From assembly GCA_037349315.1 (NCBI GenBank), contig JBAIAC010000010.1, positions 29,738,001 to 29,802,000 on the forward strand: a stretch of DNA of 64,000 nucleotides, given 5' to 3'. The notes beneath the pieces were generated by a model that saw only the letters and a program-made list of their open reading frames with translations, searched no databases and was not told the DNA's origin. The position numbers and the translations under genes are program-made. This DNA is from Chelydra serpentina. Taxonomy: Eukaryota; Chordata; Testudines; Chelydridae. Of the stretch, positions 18,549-29,747 are shown piece after piece (the stretch's first letter is position 1; the number at the start of each line of letters is the position of its first letter).

Positions 18549-19533
18549 ATTATCGGCAAGCCCTTTTTAACAGCTCGGGTTGCTGACCGAAAACGTGTCT
18601 AGCTGTGTGACGAGAAGCCTGGTCCTTTTAAAATTACTCAGCAAATCGTCCCCGCAGCAAAGAAATACTATACTGTGTTTGGCATCTGACAATTTAGTAG
18701 CGGCCATCTCAGAAATAGCACTCAATACCTTAAAAGGAAATGTACCTTTGACCATAGGCACCGACTTTAGTCGGCGCCGCTGGGTGCTCGTGCCCCCGGC
18801 CCCGCCCCAACTCTATCCCTGGCCCCGCCCCCTTTCCACCTCTTCCCCGAATCCCCACCCCATCCCCCAGGCGCGTTGCATTTCCCCTCCACGCCCCCCC
18901 CCCCCAAGGCTTGAAAGCCTGGGAGGGAGCGGGGAGAAGCAGTAGAGCACCCACGGGCAGCTACCCCCCCACCCCGACCCCAGCTCACCTCCGCCTTCCG
19001 AGGCGCCGCCGCCAATCCGCTTTTCCTCCCTCCCAGGCTTGCCTCGCGCCAGCTGTTTGGCGTGCGGCAAGCCTGGGCGGGAGGGGGGAAAGTGGAGCAG
19101 CGGTGCCTCGGGGGAGGGGGATGAGGCAGGGTCGCCCAGCTCCCCTCTGCCTCCGCCCCCTTCCCCGAGGTGCCGCCGCTCCACTTTCCCCTCCCCTCCC
19201 TCCCTCCCAGGCTTGCCGCGTGCCAAACAGCTGGCGCGCGGCAAGCCTGGGAGGGAGGAAAAGCGAACTGGCAGCAGCGCCTCAGGAGGCGGAGGTGGGC
19301 CGGGGGCGGGCGGGGAGCTGCCAGTAGGTACTCTGCACCCACCAATTTTTCCCCGTGGGTGCTCCAGCCCCGGAGCACCCATGGAGTTGGCGCCTATGCC
19401 TTTGACACAGAATCACATGCGCGTGCTGAAAAAGAGACACATGCTTATAAAAACTTTGTGTAATAAAAGGGTTTCTCTTAAAAGAAGGAAGCATCTGGTG
19501 AAGCACTCTGGGGCGTTTAATCGGACCTCTTAA
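18545..19533 (+). pseudogene. Polinton small basic-protein gene, split by hAT MITE
   Basis: ATG 18545 overlaps the ATPase stop as ATGA. A frameshift near 18580 is followed by a segment ending SEIALNTLKGNVPLT, a string I associate with a small Polinton gene of unproven function lying after the ATPase. The MITE at 18753-19398 separates this from a strongly basic Lys/Arg-rich C-terminal segment (LKRRKHLVKHSGAF) ending at 19533. Basic content suggests a DNA-condensing or minor core protein, which is inference only. Confidence 0.6.
18753..19398. mobile_element. hAT-type MITE, 646 bp, GC-rich
   Basis: Perfect 8-bp target duplication CCTTTGAC (18745-18752 and 19399-19406). Imperfect terminal inverted repeats CATAGGCACCGAC / CATAGGCGCCAAC. 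The interior is GC-rich with inverted modules around CAGGCTTGC...AAACAGCTG...GCAAGCCTG, which produce long spurious frames on both strands. There is no transposase, so it is non-autonomous. Confidence 0.88.
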
Positions 19534-19576
19534 GTTTTGCTATCCCTCTGATAATGGTGCTTTTGACTAATCGATA

Positions 19577-20236
19577 ATGGAGTATGCAGAAAAAATGTAC
19601 CTGGTGCCCAGCCGCCAGTTGGAGCAATTAAGGGCTCCTCCTCCAGCAGAGGAAAATATCAGAATGACCACAACTTGCTTATTGGATGCTGACATGAAGT
19701 CTGTTCTTCAAAGAACTGACTTAGCCGAATACGAAAAGGCTAAACTTTACAGTGCCGTGCTTCAAAGGTACCTAACATATGTGAAGCAGAATGATGCGGA
19801 AAAAGGGAAAATAAGTCTGTTTCTACTGGACCAGGAACAGAGTGTGACTACCAAACCCCCAGACACACCAAAGACCTCAGACTCTGTTGCTCAGGAAGTG
19901 TTGGACAACGTAAATAAGCGTTATAAGAAAAATGCATTAGTATTGCTAAATAAGCTGGGCCCGGATAAAAATCTCTCTTCGTGGAACAATAAAGGAGCTT
20001 CTGTGTACAAAGGCTCGGTGGTTAATGATTCTAACATGCTCGACTTAGTCAGGGCCGTCACCTAGGTGCACACTGTCCCTAGCAGACACATACCTAAAGG
20101 ATGGGATGTGTTTATGAATGCCATGGCGGAACTGAACATATCATCTTCCATCATGGGCAATGCAGCCAACAGAGATCTTTTGGAACGCCTGAAGGCCTTG
20201 ACCACCGACACCGAGGTTGATCGAGAAACTCCTTGA
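19577..20236 (+). pseudogene. Polinton late-type gene relic (helical protein), one in-frame stop
   Basis: Open from ATG 19577 (MEYAEKMYLV) with a helical, charged N-terminal part (YEKAKLYSAVLQRYLTYVKQ), interrupted by TAG 20063-20065. The same frame then continues another 56 codons to TGA 20234-20236, including IPKGWDVFMNAMAELNI. I recognise this type from Polinton loci, where it lies near the capsid genes, but its function is unknown to me. Coding spacing and codon use match the upstream ATPase. The element stops here, so no capsid or protease gene follows. Confidence 0.65.
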
Positions 20237-20714
20237 GTGAAACAAAATTCCCAAATATCCGCACAGAAAATCCTTGTTTTGTTTTGTTCGGCTCCACCTA
20301 TGTGTGCGAACAAACATTTTCCCTGCTGAATTACAACAAATCTCGCTACAGATCCCAGTTAACTGACCAGCATCTCAGCTCGGTATTGCGGATTTCCACA
20401 ACAAGAATGACACCAGACTTTGATGCCATTGTAAAGAAGGGTGACCAGCTGCATTGTTCACATTAATCAAAGAGGGCATAGAAAGGAGTTAATTATTGTT
20501 TAATTATTGTAATACATTGTTATGATGGTATTTATATATATATATATTTATAATAGTAAGTAAGGTTTTATGTTTATTTCCACTAAAATGTAACTTTATT
20601 AAATACAGTTTATTTGAATATCTCTGAATTGTTACTTTTGTGAGTGTTCATGGCCCACCATACAATTTCCATACCCAGATGCAGGCCACAAGCCAAAAAG
20701 TTTGCCTACCCCTG
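20237..20714 (+). mobile_element. hAT transposon 3' fragment with dimerisation domain
   Basis: The frame to 20466 carries the hAT C-terminal dimerisation region (FGSTYVCEQTFSLLNYNKSR, LTDQHLSSVLRI). The 3' terminus at 20714 reads, in reverse complement, CAGGGGTAGGCAAAC, a hAT terminal repeat. The 5' end and most of the transposase are missing, and the fragment joins the Polinton directly at about 20237-20245. Confidence 0.8.
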
Positions 20715-21910
20715 GTCTATTGAGTACTTCTGAGGATGTAGGAAAGTGGGTTTAGAAATGACAGAAAGAATGAGAAGGACAATGTTAATGTATGCAAAAA
20801 AAATATAGGATCAGTAACATGAGAGAGATGACAGATGATAGAAAAGCATGTCATTACCAAAGTACACAGCAGGCGATGCTGCTGTTTAACAGAGCTGTAC
20901 TTGAATGCTCTTCACATGAGGGCCAGGGAAGCTTGTGAGGACTGTTGACATTGCTCTGATAAAGCTTCTGGCTGAGTGACATTAACACTAACATTTCTAA
21001 AGCCATCGTACCTAGGATTTGATTCCTATAATATTTAAGAATATTTTAGTGCTTCAGCCTTTTATAAACTCACAAAGCCTAATGTTTTTACAGGCTTTCA
21101 TAGTTATATAGCCTGATTTTACATAGTAAAGGCCCAATTCTGATCTCATAAACATTGTAAACAAGAACAAGTCCTCAGAAGTCAATGGTGTTACAATGGT
21201 GTAAAACTGATGTGAGTGAGAGCAGGACCAGGCTCTTCCTGTCTGTGTATTTCGTTTACAGGATAAACAGCCTAACTCTTTACGTATGTTAAGAAGAAGA
21301 CAAAGCCTTCCACCTGAATGACAAGCAAGAATGTCTCTTGACATTAATATTTCTATGACAGGATATTTCAAAGACTAGTAAAAGGCAATGGAATCCAGGA
21401 CACTGAACTCAGAATATTTTGGTCCTCCTCTGGAAACTCTTCCAGATGAGCTACGTGGTTTAACAGAGTACCTTTAGGAAATATTGACTTATTCATCTGC
21501 ACTACACCTAGCAACAAACAATACTAGGCAAATGTAATGATTGCAACTAAAGGCTACTTTGTCACATCATACTGATACTGACTTCGCTTTGTAAAGCGCT
21601 TTGAGATCCACTGAGTGCTATATAGGAGCTAGATATTATTATTATTAGCCAAAGTATACTTGACGATGAGCAACCTGGACATCTGGATAACAATTGACCA
21701 CTTTATGGGGGGCTTCCATGGGCTCCACCACTTTGGAAAAAAAATAGCCACAGGGTGCAGTCTTCATTGTAAAATTCCACTTTGAGCGCCTATTTACCAT
21801 ATATATTGCACAAAGGAGCAGGACACAATTTCTCTTGATATTCTGTATCATAGATGGCTTACAAATCTCATATTGAAGCTTACAAACTGTACATGGTTTC
21901 TATCTTAATA
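20715..21910. other. Non-coding host DNA with a small MIR/L2-like tail
   Basis: No gene seen. The stretch 21568-21645 (TGTAAAGCGCTTTGAGATCC...ATTATTATTATT) resembles the 3' tail of MIR/L2-type elements. Confidence 0.5.
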
Positions 21911-22009
21911 TGTGTAACCTAGCCTTTGTGACTCCCTAGGGGAGGCCCCATAGTCCTAGTACACCCCACCCCAGGAAGGTGGGCGGAAAAGTTAGGTCTT
22001 TTAGGCCTA

Positions 22010-22128
22010 GGGTGACCAGATGTTCCAATTTTATAGGGACAGTCCCGATTTTGGGGTCTTTTTCTTATATAGGCTCCTATTTCACACACCCTCCATCCTG
22101 GTTTTTCACACTTGCTGCCTGGTCACCC
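22010..22128. mobile_element. 119-bp MITE with TA duplication (copy 1)
   Basis: Ends GGGTGACCAGAT / CTGGTCACCC are inverted repeats flanked by TA on both sides. The body has TATAGGGACAGTCCCGATTTT. A second copy in the opposite orientation is at 43129-43241. TA duplication suggests a Tc1/mariner-type origin. Confidence 0.75.
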
Positions 22129-22196
22129 TATTCAGGCCTTCCTAGAGAGGTCTTGTTGGAGCAGCCATCTTGGAAGCTAGAGAGACCTAGGCCTTA

Positions 22197-22312
22197 GGGT
22201 TGCCAATTTTAGTTGGACATATTCCTGGAGATTTCATCACATGACATAAAATTTAATTAAAGATTAATCTTTAATCCCGGAGACTCCAGGACAATCATGG
22301 AGGGTGGTCCTC
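22197..22312. repeat. Degenerate MITE-like unit
   Basis: AGGGTTGCCAAT at the left and CTCCAGGACAATCATGGAGGGTGG at the right resemble a short element with imperfect inverted ends. Weak evidence. Confidence 0.3.
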
Positions 22313-22930
22313 CAAGAGCTAGAAGAGCTAGTGACAGCCAATCAGAACCAAGCAGGCCAGATAAAAGAAGCGACAGGAGCTTAGCAGATCAGTTACTTGC
22401 TGGTACCAGAGGTGGGGAGGAAGGGTGCTTCTCTCTGGCTAAAGGAACTTGAGGGATAGCCAGAGTTTGTTTTTGGCTGCATTTTGCATAACTGGATTTG
22501 TAGAGAGAGAGAAGACCTAAGAGCCTTAACCCTGAAGCTAGAGGGGCCACGCAGGGAGAGGCCCAGAGAAGAAGTAGCAAAGAATTGGATGAAGCAGTAC
22601 ATGGCTGCTTTGTAGAGGGTTCCTGGATTGGAGCCCATACTAGTAGGCCTGGGTTCCCCCACTGGCCACAGGTAAAGTGGCAAAAACCCCAAGAAGGGGA
22701 TGGAGCTTATTTGGGAGTCTGAACAAAGGGCTGAATTTAAAGGGCCCAGAGCTGGGTCTGAAGGCCTGAGTGAGGGCAAAGTAGACTGTTTATTGGACTC
22801 TTCCTACCCCAGAAGGGTTCATTCAGACTCTGTGACTTGGCCAGAGGGCCAAGCCACTGAAGACCCATTAAGGTTGGTCAGCAGCCTGCAGGTGACACCA
22901 AGGGTGAGAAAAGGTACAGTATCACACCCA

Positions 22931-24834
22931 GCTACTCAGTGTCCCATTACAACCCCATGTGACTTTGTACAGTCCATCTACTTCTAACCACATGCAGTTC
23001 TGATTGCTACAAAGGGGCTACTATTTCATGAAATGACAAAACAACATAGGAATACATAAATTTAAGTCAATGATGAGTTTAATCCGATGAAATACTTAGG
23101 GTTTGGTTTTTCAAAACCTTACATGACTTATAGTCAGCAAAGATAAAAGACTGAAAACTCTTTTGCAATGTGTCTTTTAATAGCCTACACAGACTTCGTA
23201 TTTCAGATGTGATCTGATATTAAATGGTTACTCAGTAAAAGCCTCGCTTTAGCAGGAAGTGAGAAATGCCAAAGGCCACGAGAAACTAAAATACACAGTG
23301 GCAAAATGCTAAACAGATCACACAGCCAGTAGCTGATTCATTGCCACAAATGCATGTTAACTCATATAGTGCAAATGTTTGTAACCAGCTTCCTACTTAG
23401 CTAGCCGTGGAGATCATTACCACATTTAGATAATATTTTTCATCCTGGGCCCACATCTAGAACTGATTTTAAAGTGCTGCACTGGAAATCATTCTACTTG
23501 TAAAAATTACATACTATTTTGTGTTTTTTAAATCATGGTGCTCTCAGTGCACCCACACTTAATCATTCTGTGTTATTATCAGAGACACAATTGTTTTCTA
23601 CAAGCTTCAGCAGGCAGCAAGATTTGCCAAGTCCAATATAAAAAACTGTTAGATTCTTACCTTGATGTAGGCAGTAATGCATAAGCCCACATATCAGAAA
23701 TCAGTGGGTAAATTCTAGTGTACCCAGCTTCCTTGTGCATACTTCAGTTAACACAATCAAAGATAATGATTCACACAGACTTTATCTTTTGCAATAAATG
23801 CAGTATGAAAAAATGTACACCGACAGCTGACATTTTCCTTAGAACAACTTTGAAACTACAAGTGATGTATAATGATGAAAACAGTCAAGTTTAACGTTAC
23901 GTGACAATGGCTGTAGTATGTTTCCCGATTACAAAGAAATACATCTACGTATTTCATAAACATTTGCTTGTCAAACAAAATACCGGTAGGTTTATCTCCT
24001 ATTTTCAATAGTCCAGGTTTTAAATATAATGAAAAAAGATCAAGAGCCTACCGCCTTAGGAAAAGGATGTACAATTTCTTAGAAATCACACAGGTTGTTC
24101 CTAGCTGCTGATCTGAAACAACAAAGTAACTATTTGTCTTTTCTTCTACTGTAATTTTCCACCCCAAATTACCTGTTTTAAACCTCCTGTAATTTCTGTT
24201 CTTTAATCTATGCTGTAAACAATTCTGCAAAAGCTTGCTCAATAAAAGTGTATATTTCATTTATATTTTTCTCCTTTTTCAATTTGTATGTAATTTTCAT
24301 ACAAACATTTCAAAGGTAATCACTATATACACAAATATACGACCCTAGCATGAGAGAGATGCCCTCCAAACTTGCCATCTCCCTCATCCACAGACTGAAA
24401 GATTCTCTCTGCCGAACAGCCCCACTCAGTGTATGCCTGACATGATTTTTTGGATCCACTGAATATCTGCAGCTCCCATACACTTAAATTACAATATTGG
24501 GTGTCTGGTACATGTGAAAATGAGACCCCAAAATTATGGAACTCAGTCTGTAGCCACTTCTGAAGACTTTGGCCTAAGTGACTTACCCAACGTCAAACAT
24601 GAAGGGCCAAATTCAGAGATTAGTCTAAATTAGTCAAAACAAGCCTAAAGAGCTAATCAGCACCTAATCTCTCTCACTACTGAGATAGTCTGCCCTCAAA
24701 GAGTCAAATCAGTCCATAGCTCTGGGCTCCAGACTGTTTCTGGGCACTAAAATACCTACAGCTGTCAAAAACACCCTGTATTTGCATCTGCCAAGAAGGT
24801 TGCACTTGCTGCTGTCTGATAATGGCCTGGCCGC
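22931..24834. other. Non-coding host DNA
   Basis: AT-rich, stops in all frames, no splice-flanked conserved exon and no clear repeat. Confidence 0.5.
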
Positions 24835-25045
24835 AATGATCCATTTCTTGGTGATTTCAGGCTGGATTACTGAAACTCACTGGTTCTGGAAATGCGTGCC
24901 CCAGCCATAAAAAGCTCCAACCTGTCCAAAATGCATCAATTCTCTTCCTGAGCAAAACCTGCCATCAAAAGTGCATCACCCTGGTGCTCTTCTCACTACA
25001 CTGGCTCCCTGCAGAACACCGGGTTAATTTCAAGATAGTGGTGAT
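24835..25045 (+). mobile_element. Ancient L2-type LINE reverse-transcriptase fragment
   Basis: One frame reads like the RT C-terminal region of L2-clade LINEs (LQPVQNAS followed by LFSLHWLPAEHRVNFKI), matching the known LQxVQNAA...LHWLPVxxRxxFK pattern. Much decayed. Confidence 0.6.
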
Positions 25046-26454
25046 TGTAAATGACCTTTCCACTCCTACAAGCAGGGACCATACTGAACTAAATTATCCT
25101 GGATAGAGCAGTCCCCTAAGGACTACTCTGTTGGCTAAGGATTGCCAGAATACACCATACTGTGGCTCCACCCTATCACCCCTAGTGTCTCAGGATGGGT
25201 TGTGGGGTGGTGCAATGCCAGCTACATTGGTTGAATCCCTGGTTGCCTTCTTAGAATAACTCTCCAGTCCCTTTCCTCCACCAGAACTGCACAACGGGGT
25301 TGGAGATGGGGTCCAAAATCTACCCTTTCACCCTTAAAGTGCGTCCGTGGCATTGGAACAAGTTATCCAAACAAAGAACCTCTTGCAAAGGATCAACACC
25401 AAGACACCCACAGGAACAATTAAACTGTCAACCACAAGGATTAAGCTCATGAATTCTTTCTTGGCAACTGCCAAAGGCGGGTGGGGATTAAACTAGACAA
25501 CTGGACCAAAGAATTGCCCACATACGCATCCTTGGGTTCCACTCTCATAACTGAGGCACATTACGGCTGAGAGGACAGCTGCTTCAACCATTTGACTTAA
25601 GTAGTGTCCATGCAGTGGCTCTGCAGCTTCTCTGAAACTTGGGGAGAATATTCCTTCTCCACCTATCATCTACACACACACCTCAGGGATCCTCTAGGCA
25701 GTTCCCAGACTAAATGCCCCTTAGCATGGGAATTAAATGGCATGCAGGCTATGCCTTGCAGGAGCCCTCTGAACTTGGATGACTTTAATCTTTTTTGAGG
25801 GTACAAGTCAAGTTTCTACCAAAGGGCCAGATTATGCCACTTTTATTCACCATTAAGTCATACCTCACTCCTCAAATAGTCCCGCTGAAATGAATGAAAA
25901 TACTTGAGGATAAGGTATTACTCAGCGTGACTAGGATTGACACTGTTTGGCCCAGACAGAGGAAGAAAATAACCTGCCATCACTTATCCTAGGATAGGTC
26001 CCTTTTGGGAAAAAAAGTATGTATTTTAAATTGTATTAGCCTAAAAAGTAGGATGGCAGTTGATAGCAAGCTGCTGTAAAGAGATGCCAGGAAACTGTTA
26101 ATTCCAGGATCTAGAAAAAGCCTAGATTCATTCATCTGGAATAACAGACAGATGGATTTTGCGAGCCATTGCCAAAACTGCTTTTAGAAAGCCTAGTATC
26201 ATTTTCGTAACTAGACAATCTCCATTAACATTGTCCCTCAACAACTGATGCAGTTATAGCGGCAAATTCAGTGATGACTAAAATGGCGGAATAACCTTCT
26301 TATAGGGTATTGATTGTTCAGAAAATGGATGAAACTGTTCTCTCATTTAAGTCAGCACAACTGAGATCAGAGTCTGGCTGATGGGGACAAACATATGACT
26401 TCAACAGGCACCATTTCATTTCATTCAAATATAATAATAATAAATGGAGATATG
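25046..26454. other. Non-coding host DNA
   Basis: No gene or clear repeat seen. Confidence 0.45.
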
Positions 26455-26635
26455 CCTATAAAACTAGAAGGACCTTGAAAGGTCATCAAGTCCAGTCCCC
26501 TGCCTTCACTAGCAGGATCAAGTACTGTCTCCTGACAGATTTTTGCACCCCAGATCCCTAAATGACCCCCTCAAGGATTGAACTCACAACCCTGGGTTTA
26601 GCAGGCCAATGCTCAAACCACTGAGCTAGCCCTCC
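26455..26635 (-). mobile_element. Turtle tRNA-derived SINE (Cry I/PolIII type)
   Basis: On the - strand it starts with a tRNA-like head, GGGCTAGCTCAGTGGTTTGA (A box) and GGGTTGTGAGTTCAATCC (B box). It passes through the AAAAATCTGTC linker and ends in a CR1-like tail (GACTTGATGACCTTTCAAGG). SINEs with a CR1 3' tail of this design are known from cryptodiran turtles. Its 5' end is interrupted by the next MITE. Confidence 0.85.
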
Positions 26636-26864
26636 CAGTAGCACAGCCAGCTCCGGAGTGCAGGCCCTGTACTCACCTGGTGGCGCTCTGGTCTTCGGCG
26701 GCACTTTGGCGGCGGGTCCTCACTCACGCTGGGTCTTCGGTGGTACCTGCCGCTGAAATGCCGCCGAAGACCCGGAGCGCCGCTGGGTGAGTGCAAGAAG
26801 CGGTGCTTAAAAAGAAGCGGCGCCTTTTTTTAGTGCTGCTTCTCCTCCCCTGGCTACGCTACTG
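26636..26864. mobile_element. hAT-type MITE, 229 bp, in the SINE
   Basis: Ends CAGTAGCACAGCCAG / CAGTAGCGTAGCCAG (reverse complement of the right end) are flanked by AGCCCTCC and AGACCTCC, an 8-bp duplication with one mismatch. GC-rich body with GCCGCCGAAG inverted modules. Confidence 0.8.
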
Positions 26865-26872
26865 AGACCTCC

Positions 26873-29700
26873 CCCATATACTGTATATAAATATACTGGG
26901 GCTGAACAGATTTTGGGAGCGACAAAGGGAAAAAAAACATGTTCAGATTTTTTTTTAAATCCCTTCTAAATAGGGACACATGGTGTGCATGTGATATCTT
27001 TGATGTGAATGAATGGCCTACTTTAAATAAATAAACTGATAAGGCTACAGGAAAAGATAGGGGCAAAAATAATAATCATCGTCATATTGTACCTCCAAGC
27101 ACCCCACATTTCAGTCCCAGTTATGTTTGCTTTCCAGGTTTTTGGAAGAATTGAGAATGCTGGTTATTTTTCATGGAAACACTGTATTAAAAATATTTCT
27201 AACCCCCCTATTAAAAATGTAACAGCTTTGAATTTTTTATGCAGGTATTCCCTTTTAAAAAATGGAATCAACAGTTGTGTTATCTGACCTTTCATTGTGC
27301 ACATGCACAGCTGGAAAAATCCAGGGAACGGCAATGGAGAAAATAAAGAAGTGGTTTAAAAAATAAATCAGAAGGAATTATTTGTCAGTCGCTGGCAGGG
27401 ACGCTGGCACGTCCTTGAAAGGTTTTGGTTTTTAAAAAAAACAGACAAGGGCAGGAAGGGAGGCCTAATTTGCCTCACATAAGGCAAGAAAACTACAGAT
27501 AAATAATACTGTTGAAAGGAAATGTCCACATTACGGTAGTCACCATAGTTAACACTAACTCTTTGTTGGCAGTCTTGGCAGACGACCTGAAGACCAAACA
27601 TACATGGAGACTGAACACTATCACTCCTAGAAGTGGTTCTTCTAGGCCAGGATTGAGGCATATTAGGCGGGCAGCATGGGGAGCTTGCAGGGCTGCAGTC
27701 CATGCTGTACCTGTTCTGGCTCTTATCTCACTTGCTTAACACAAACAATTAGTCCCTATACTTGCAGCACCCTTCATCCGCCCGGAATTTGCTTGAACGT
27801 AGTTCAAAAAGAACAAATATGAAAAAGGTAAAAGGAAAGATGAGGTGCAGAAACTGGCATATGGTTTTTGTCAGTAAAAGAGTTTCAGATCGAATCTAAT
27901 ACAGGCCCAGATTGTGCTTTGCTTCCCTGTGAGTGTGCAAGAAGCCTCTTCTCCCACTTGTGCTCTTTGCACAGCAGCCAGATGGACTCACAGTTTCTGC
28001 GTTCCCCAACCAAAGAACCCACTCCCACCTAGCATTTCCCATGGGGCAAGCTGCATTAGAGGGCAGTGCCCTTCATACCACGCAGCATTGCTAGCTCAGT
28101 GCAGCGTGCTGCTCTCCCTACATTATCTGAATAGATGCTGCAGCAGATGTGCTCACTCTGTACACTTGGGAGCTCCAGAAGGCACTCTGCCTCCCTAAAG
28201 CATAATCCCTCCTTGTGGTTTGGCTCCACATCAACCTCCGTGTATAAATAGCATCAGTGAATCCAAAGCATCCCAGGCCAGATACTCAGCTGGTGTAAAC
28301 TGTCATAGTTTCATTTAACTCAATGGTATAGTGCTGACTTACATCAGTTGAGGATCTGGCCTTTCATTTTCCAAATAAGTGTAAACATATGCAGATCTGT
28401 ACTGCAGAATGCAACTGGGCTTTGCTCTTTTTAAACTGAGCCATGAGAAATGGCCTAAAAGAGTCGGGAATAGCGTCATTTTTACTTTTGCCACTTTACA
28501 ATTTCTTCAGTGTAGACTGGGATCCTCATTTCCTTTAAATTTCTACTTGAAATTCAGCCCCTGGACCTCCTTGGAAGCTTCATGTGTCTTTAAGGCTCAA
28601 ATTACACCCAGAGACATGCACCCGCAACTTCCACCGAAGTCAATATGTTGTGCACTCCTAGCTGTGGACAGAATTTTGCATCACAAGTTTTTGTCCCATT
28701 GGAAACCCCACCTTTGTTAGTGAAACAGTAAGTGTGAGAGATTTGAAGGCAGTACATTTACTTGGGAATCTTCAAAACAACATTTTAATAGAAAGTGTAA
28801 GGCAGTAAAACATTATATTGTGATTCCCACTCCAAACCAGAACCTGCAGCCTTTATCAGGCAAAGCACTCTTAATGAGGACAAATTGGGCCTTGTGTGAG
28901 TCACGCAATCAGGCCCACTTCTCTGTATTTGGGGTCCCTTTCAGGGCATTTCATTGTCCCTTCACAAACTTTCTGAAAACACTAGCATAAAATATTGTAT
29001 ATTTGAGGAAAGTCAGTTTGAAAAGCTCTAACACCAGGTAGCAAAATGATAACTGCACTTTCGAAATGGAAGAAGGGAATATCCCAGCAATGAATAATGA
29101 GGGTGCTAAAGGTATTTACATCTCAAAAACAGACAATCTGCATAAACAAACAGTGATATTAGCCATAACTTAGGCTGAACTTAAGTGCCCAATCAGATTG
29201 AAGTCAAAATGAATCTTGAGGCACTTTGCCTCTTAGCATCAGCTCCATGTTGTGAGGGCAGCTTAGACCTTATAAACAAATTGCAGACTCATTCAGGTCT
29301 TGAAGCATGTCAGATGGGGTGCTACACCGCCTTTCCCTGTTTAGATACACTTTGGATGTTAGAAACAGACACAGAACAATACAACTTTCAAGGTGATGCT
29401 CCTGCGTCAAGCTGGAGAGAGAGAGCTGGCACTTGGTTCTCGTTATTAACCTAAGTTTTTGGTCACAACACCCTGCTGGCACCTTCCGCCTTGGGAAGGT
29501 TTTTAAACCCCAGTGACCAGCCAGGTACAAAACCCAGATGGATCTGTCACTAACAGGGCTTCCTTTACCCCAAATCCCCTCCAGGACACCTGCGGCAAAA
29601 GCTCCCAAGCAGAACAGAGTACCCAGTACTAAGAGCCCGGGTTAGCTGACTGCAGGTCGCCTAGACCAGCTTCTTGCACCGGAATCAGACTGGAACACAT
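26873..29700. other. Non-coding host DNA
   Basis: Mostly unique-looking, with faint ancient repeat strings (for example around 28,260-28,370). No exon is supported. Confidence 0.45.
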
Positions 29701-29747
29701 TTAACTAGAAATCCACCAGAAACAAAATACCCCCCTCCACCCCGTAC

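Larger units (their letters stand above)
1119..20236 (+). mobile_element. Polinton/Maverick relic, left part, heavily interrupted
   Basis: A virus-like self-synthesising DNA transposon relic. Seen on the + strand: an early-type Cys/His gene, a family-B DNA polymerase with Polinton/adenovirus-like motifs, a packaging-type ATPase directly after it, a small basic-protein gene and a helical late-type gene. This polymerase-ATPase pairing is characteristic of Polintons and related adintoviruses. All genes are broken. Major capsid, adenain-type protease, integrase and the right terminal repeat are not found. The left limit is a guess from AGTAGTATAA at 1119, since Polinton ends usually start with AG. 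The right limit is where the last Polinton frame ends and a hAT fragment begins. Removing the later inserts leaves roughly 10 kb. Confidence 0.8.
21911..22930 (+). repeat. Possible LTR-like dispersed repeat
   Basis: Starts TGTGTAACCTAGCC, contains CCAATCAG and a TATA-like GATAAAAG (about 22360), and ends before CAGTATCACA. The layout resembles a retroviral LTR, but I find no target duplication, and two smaller MITE-like units lie inside it. Family not assigned. Confidence 0.3.

Noticed and set aside
18767..19533. Frames of up to 203 codons on both strands
   Set aside because: They lie inside the GC-rich hAT MITE with overlapping alternatives on both strands. Only the short basic segment after 19,400 belongs to the Polinton.
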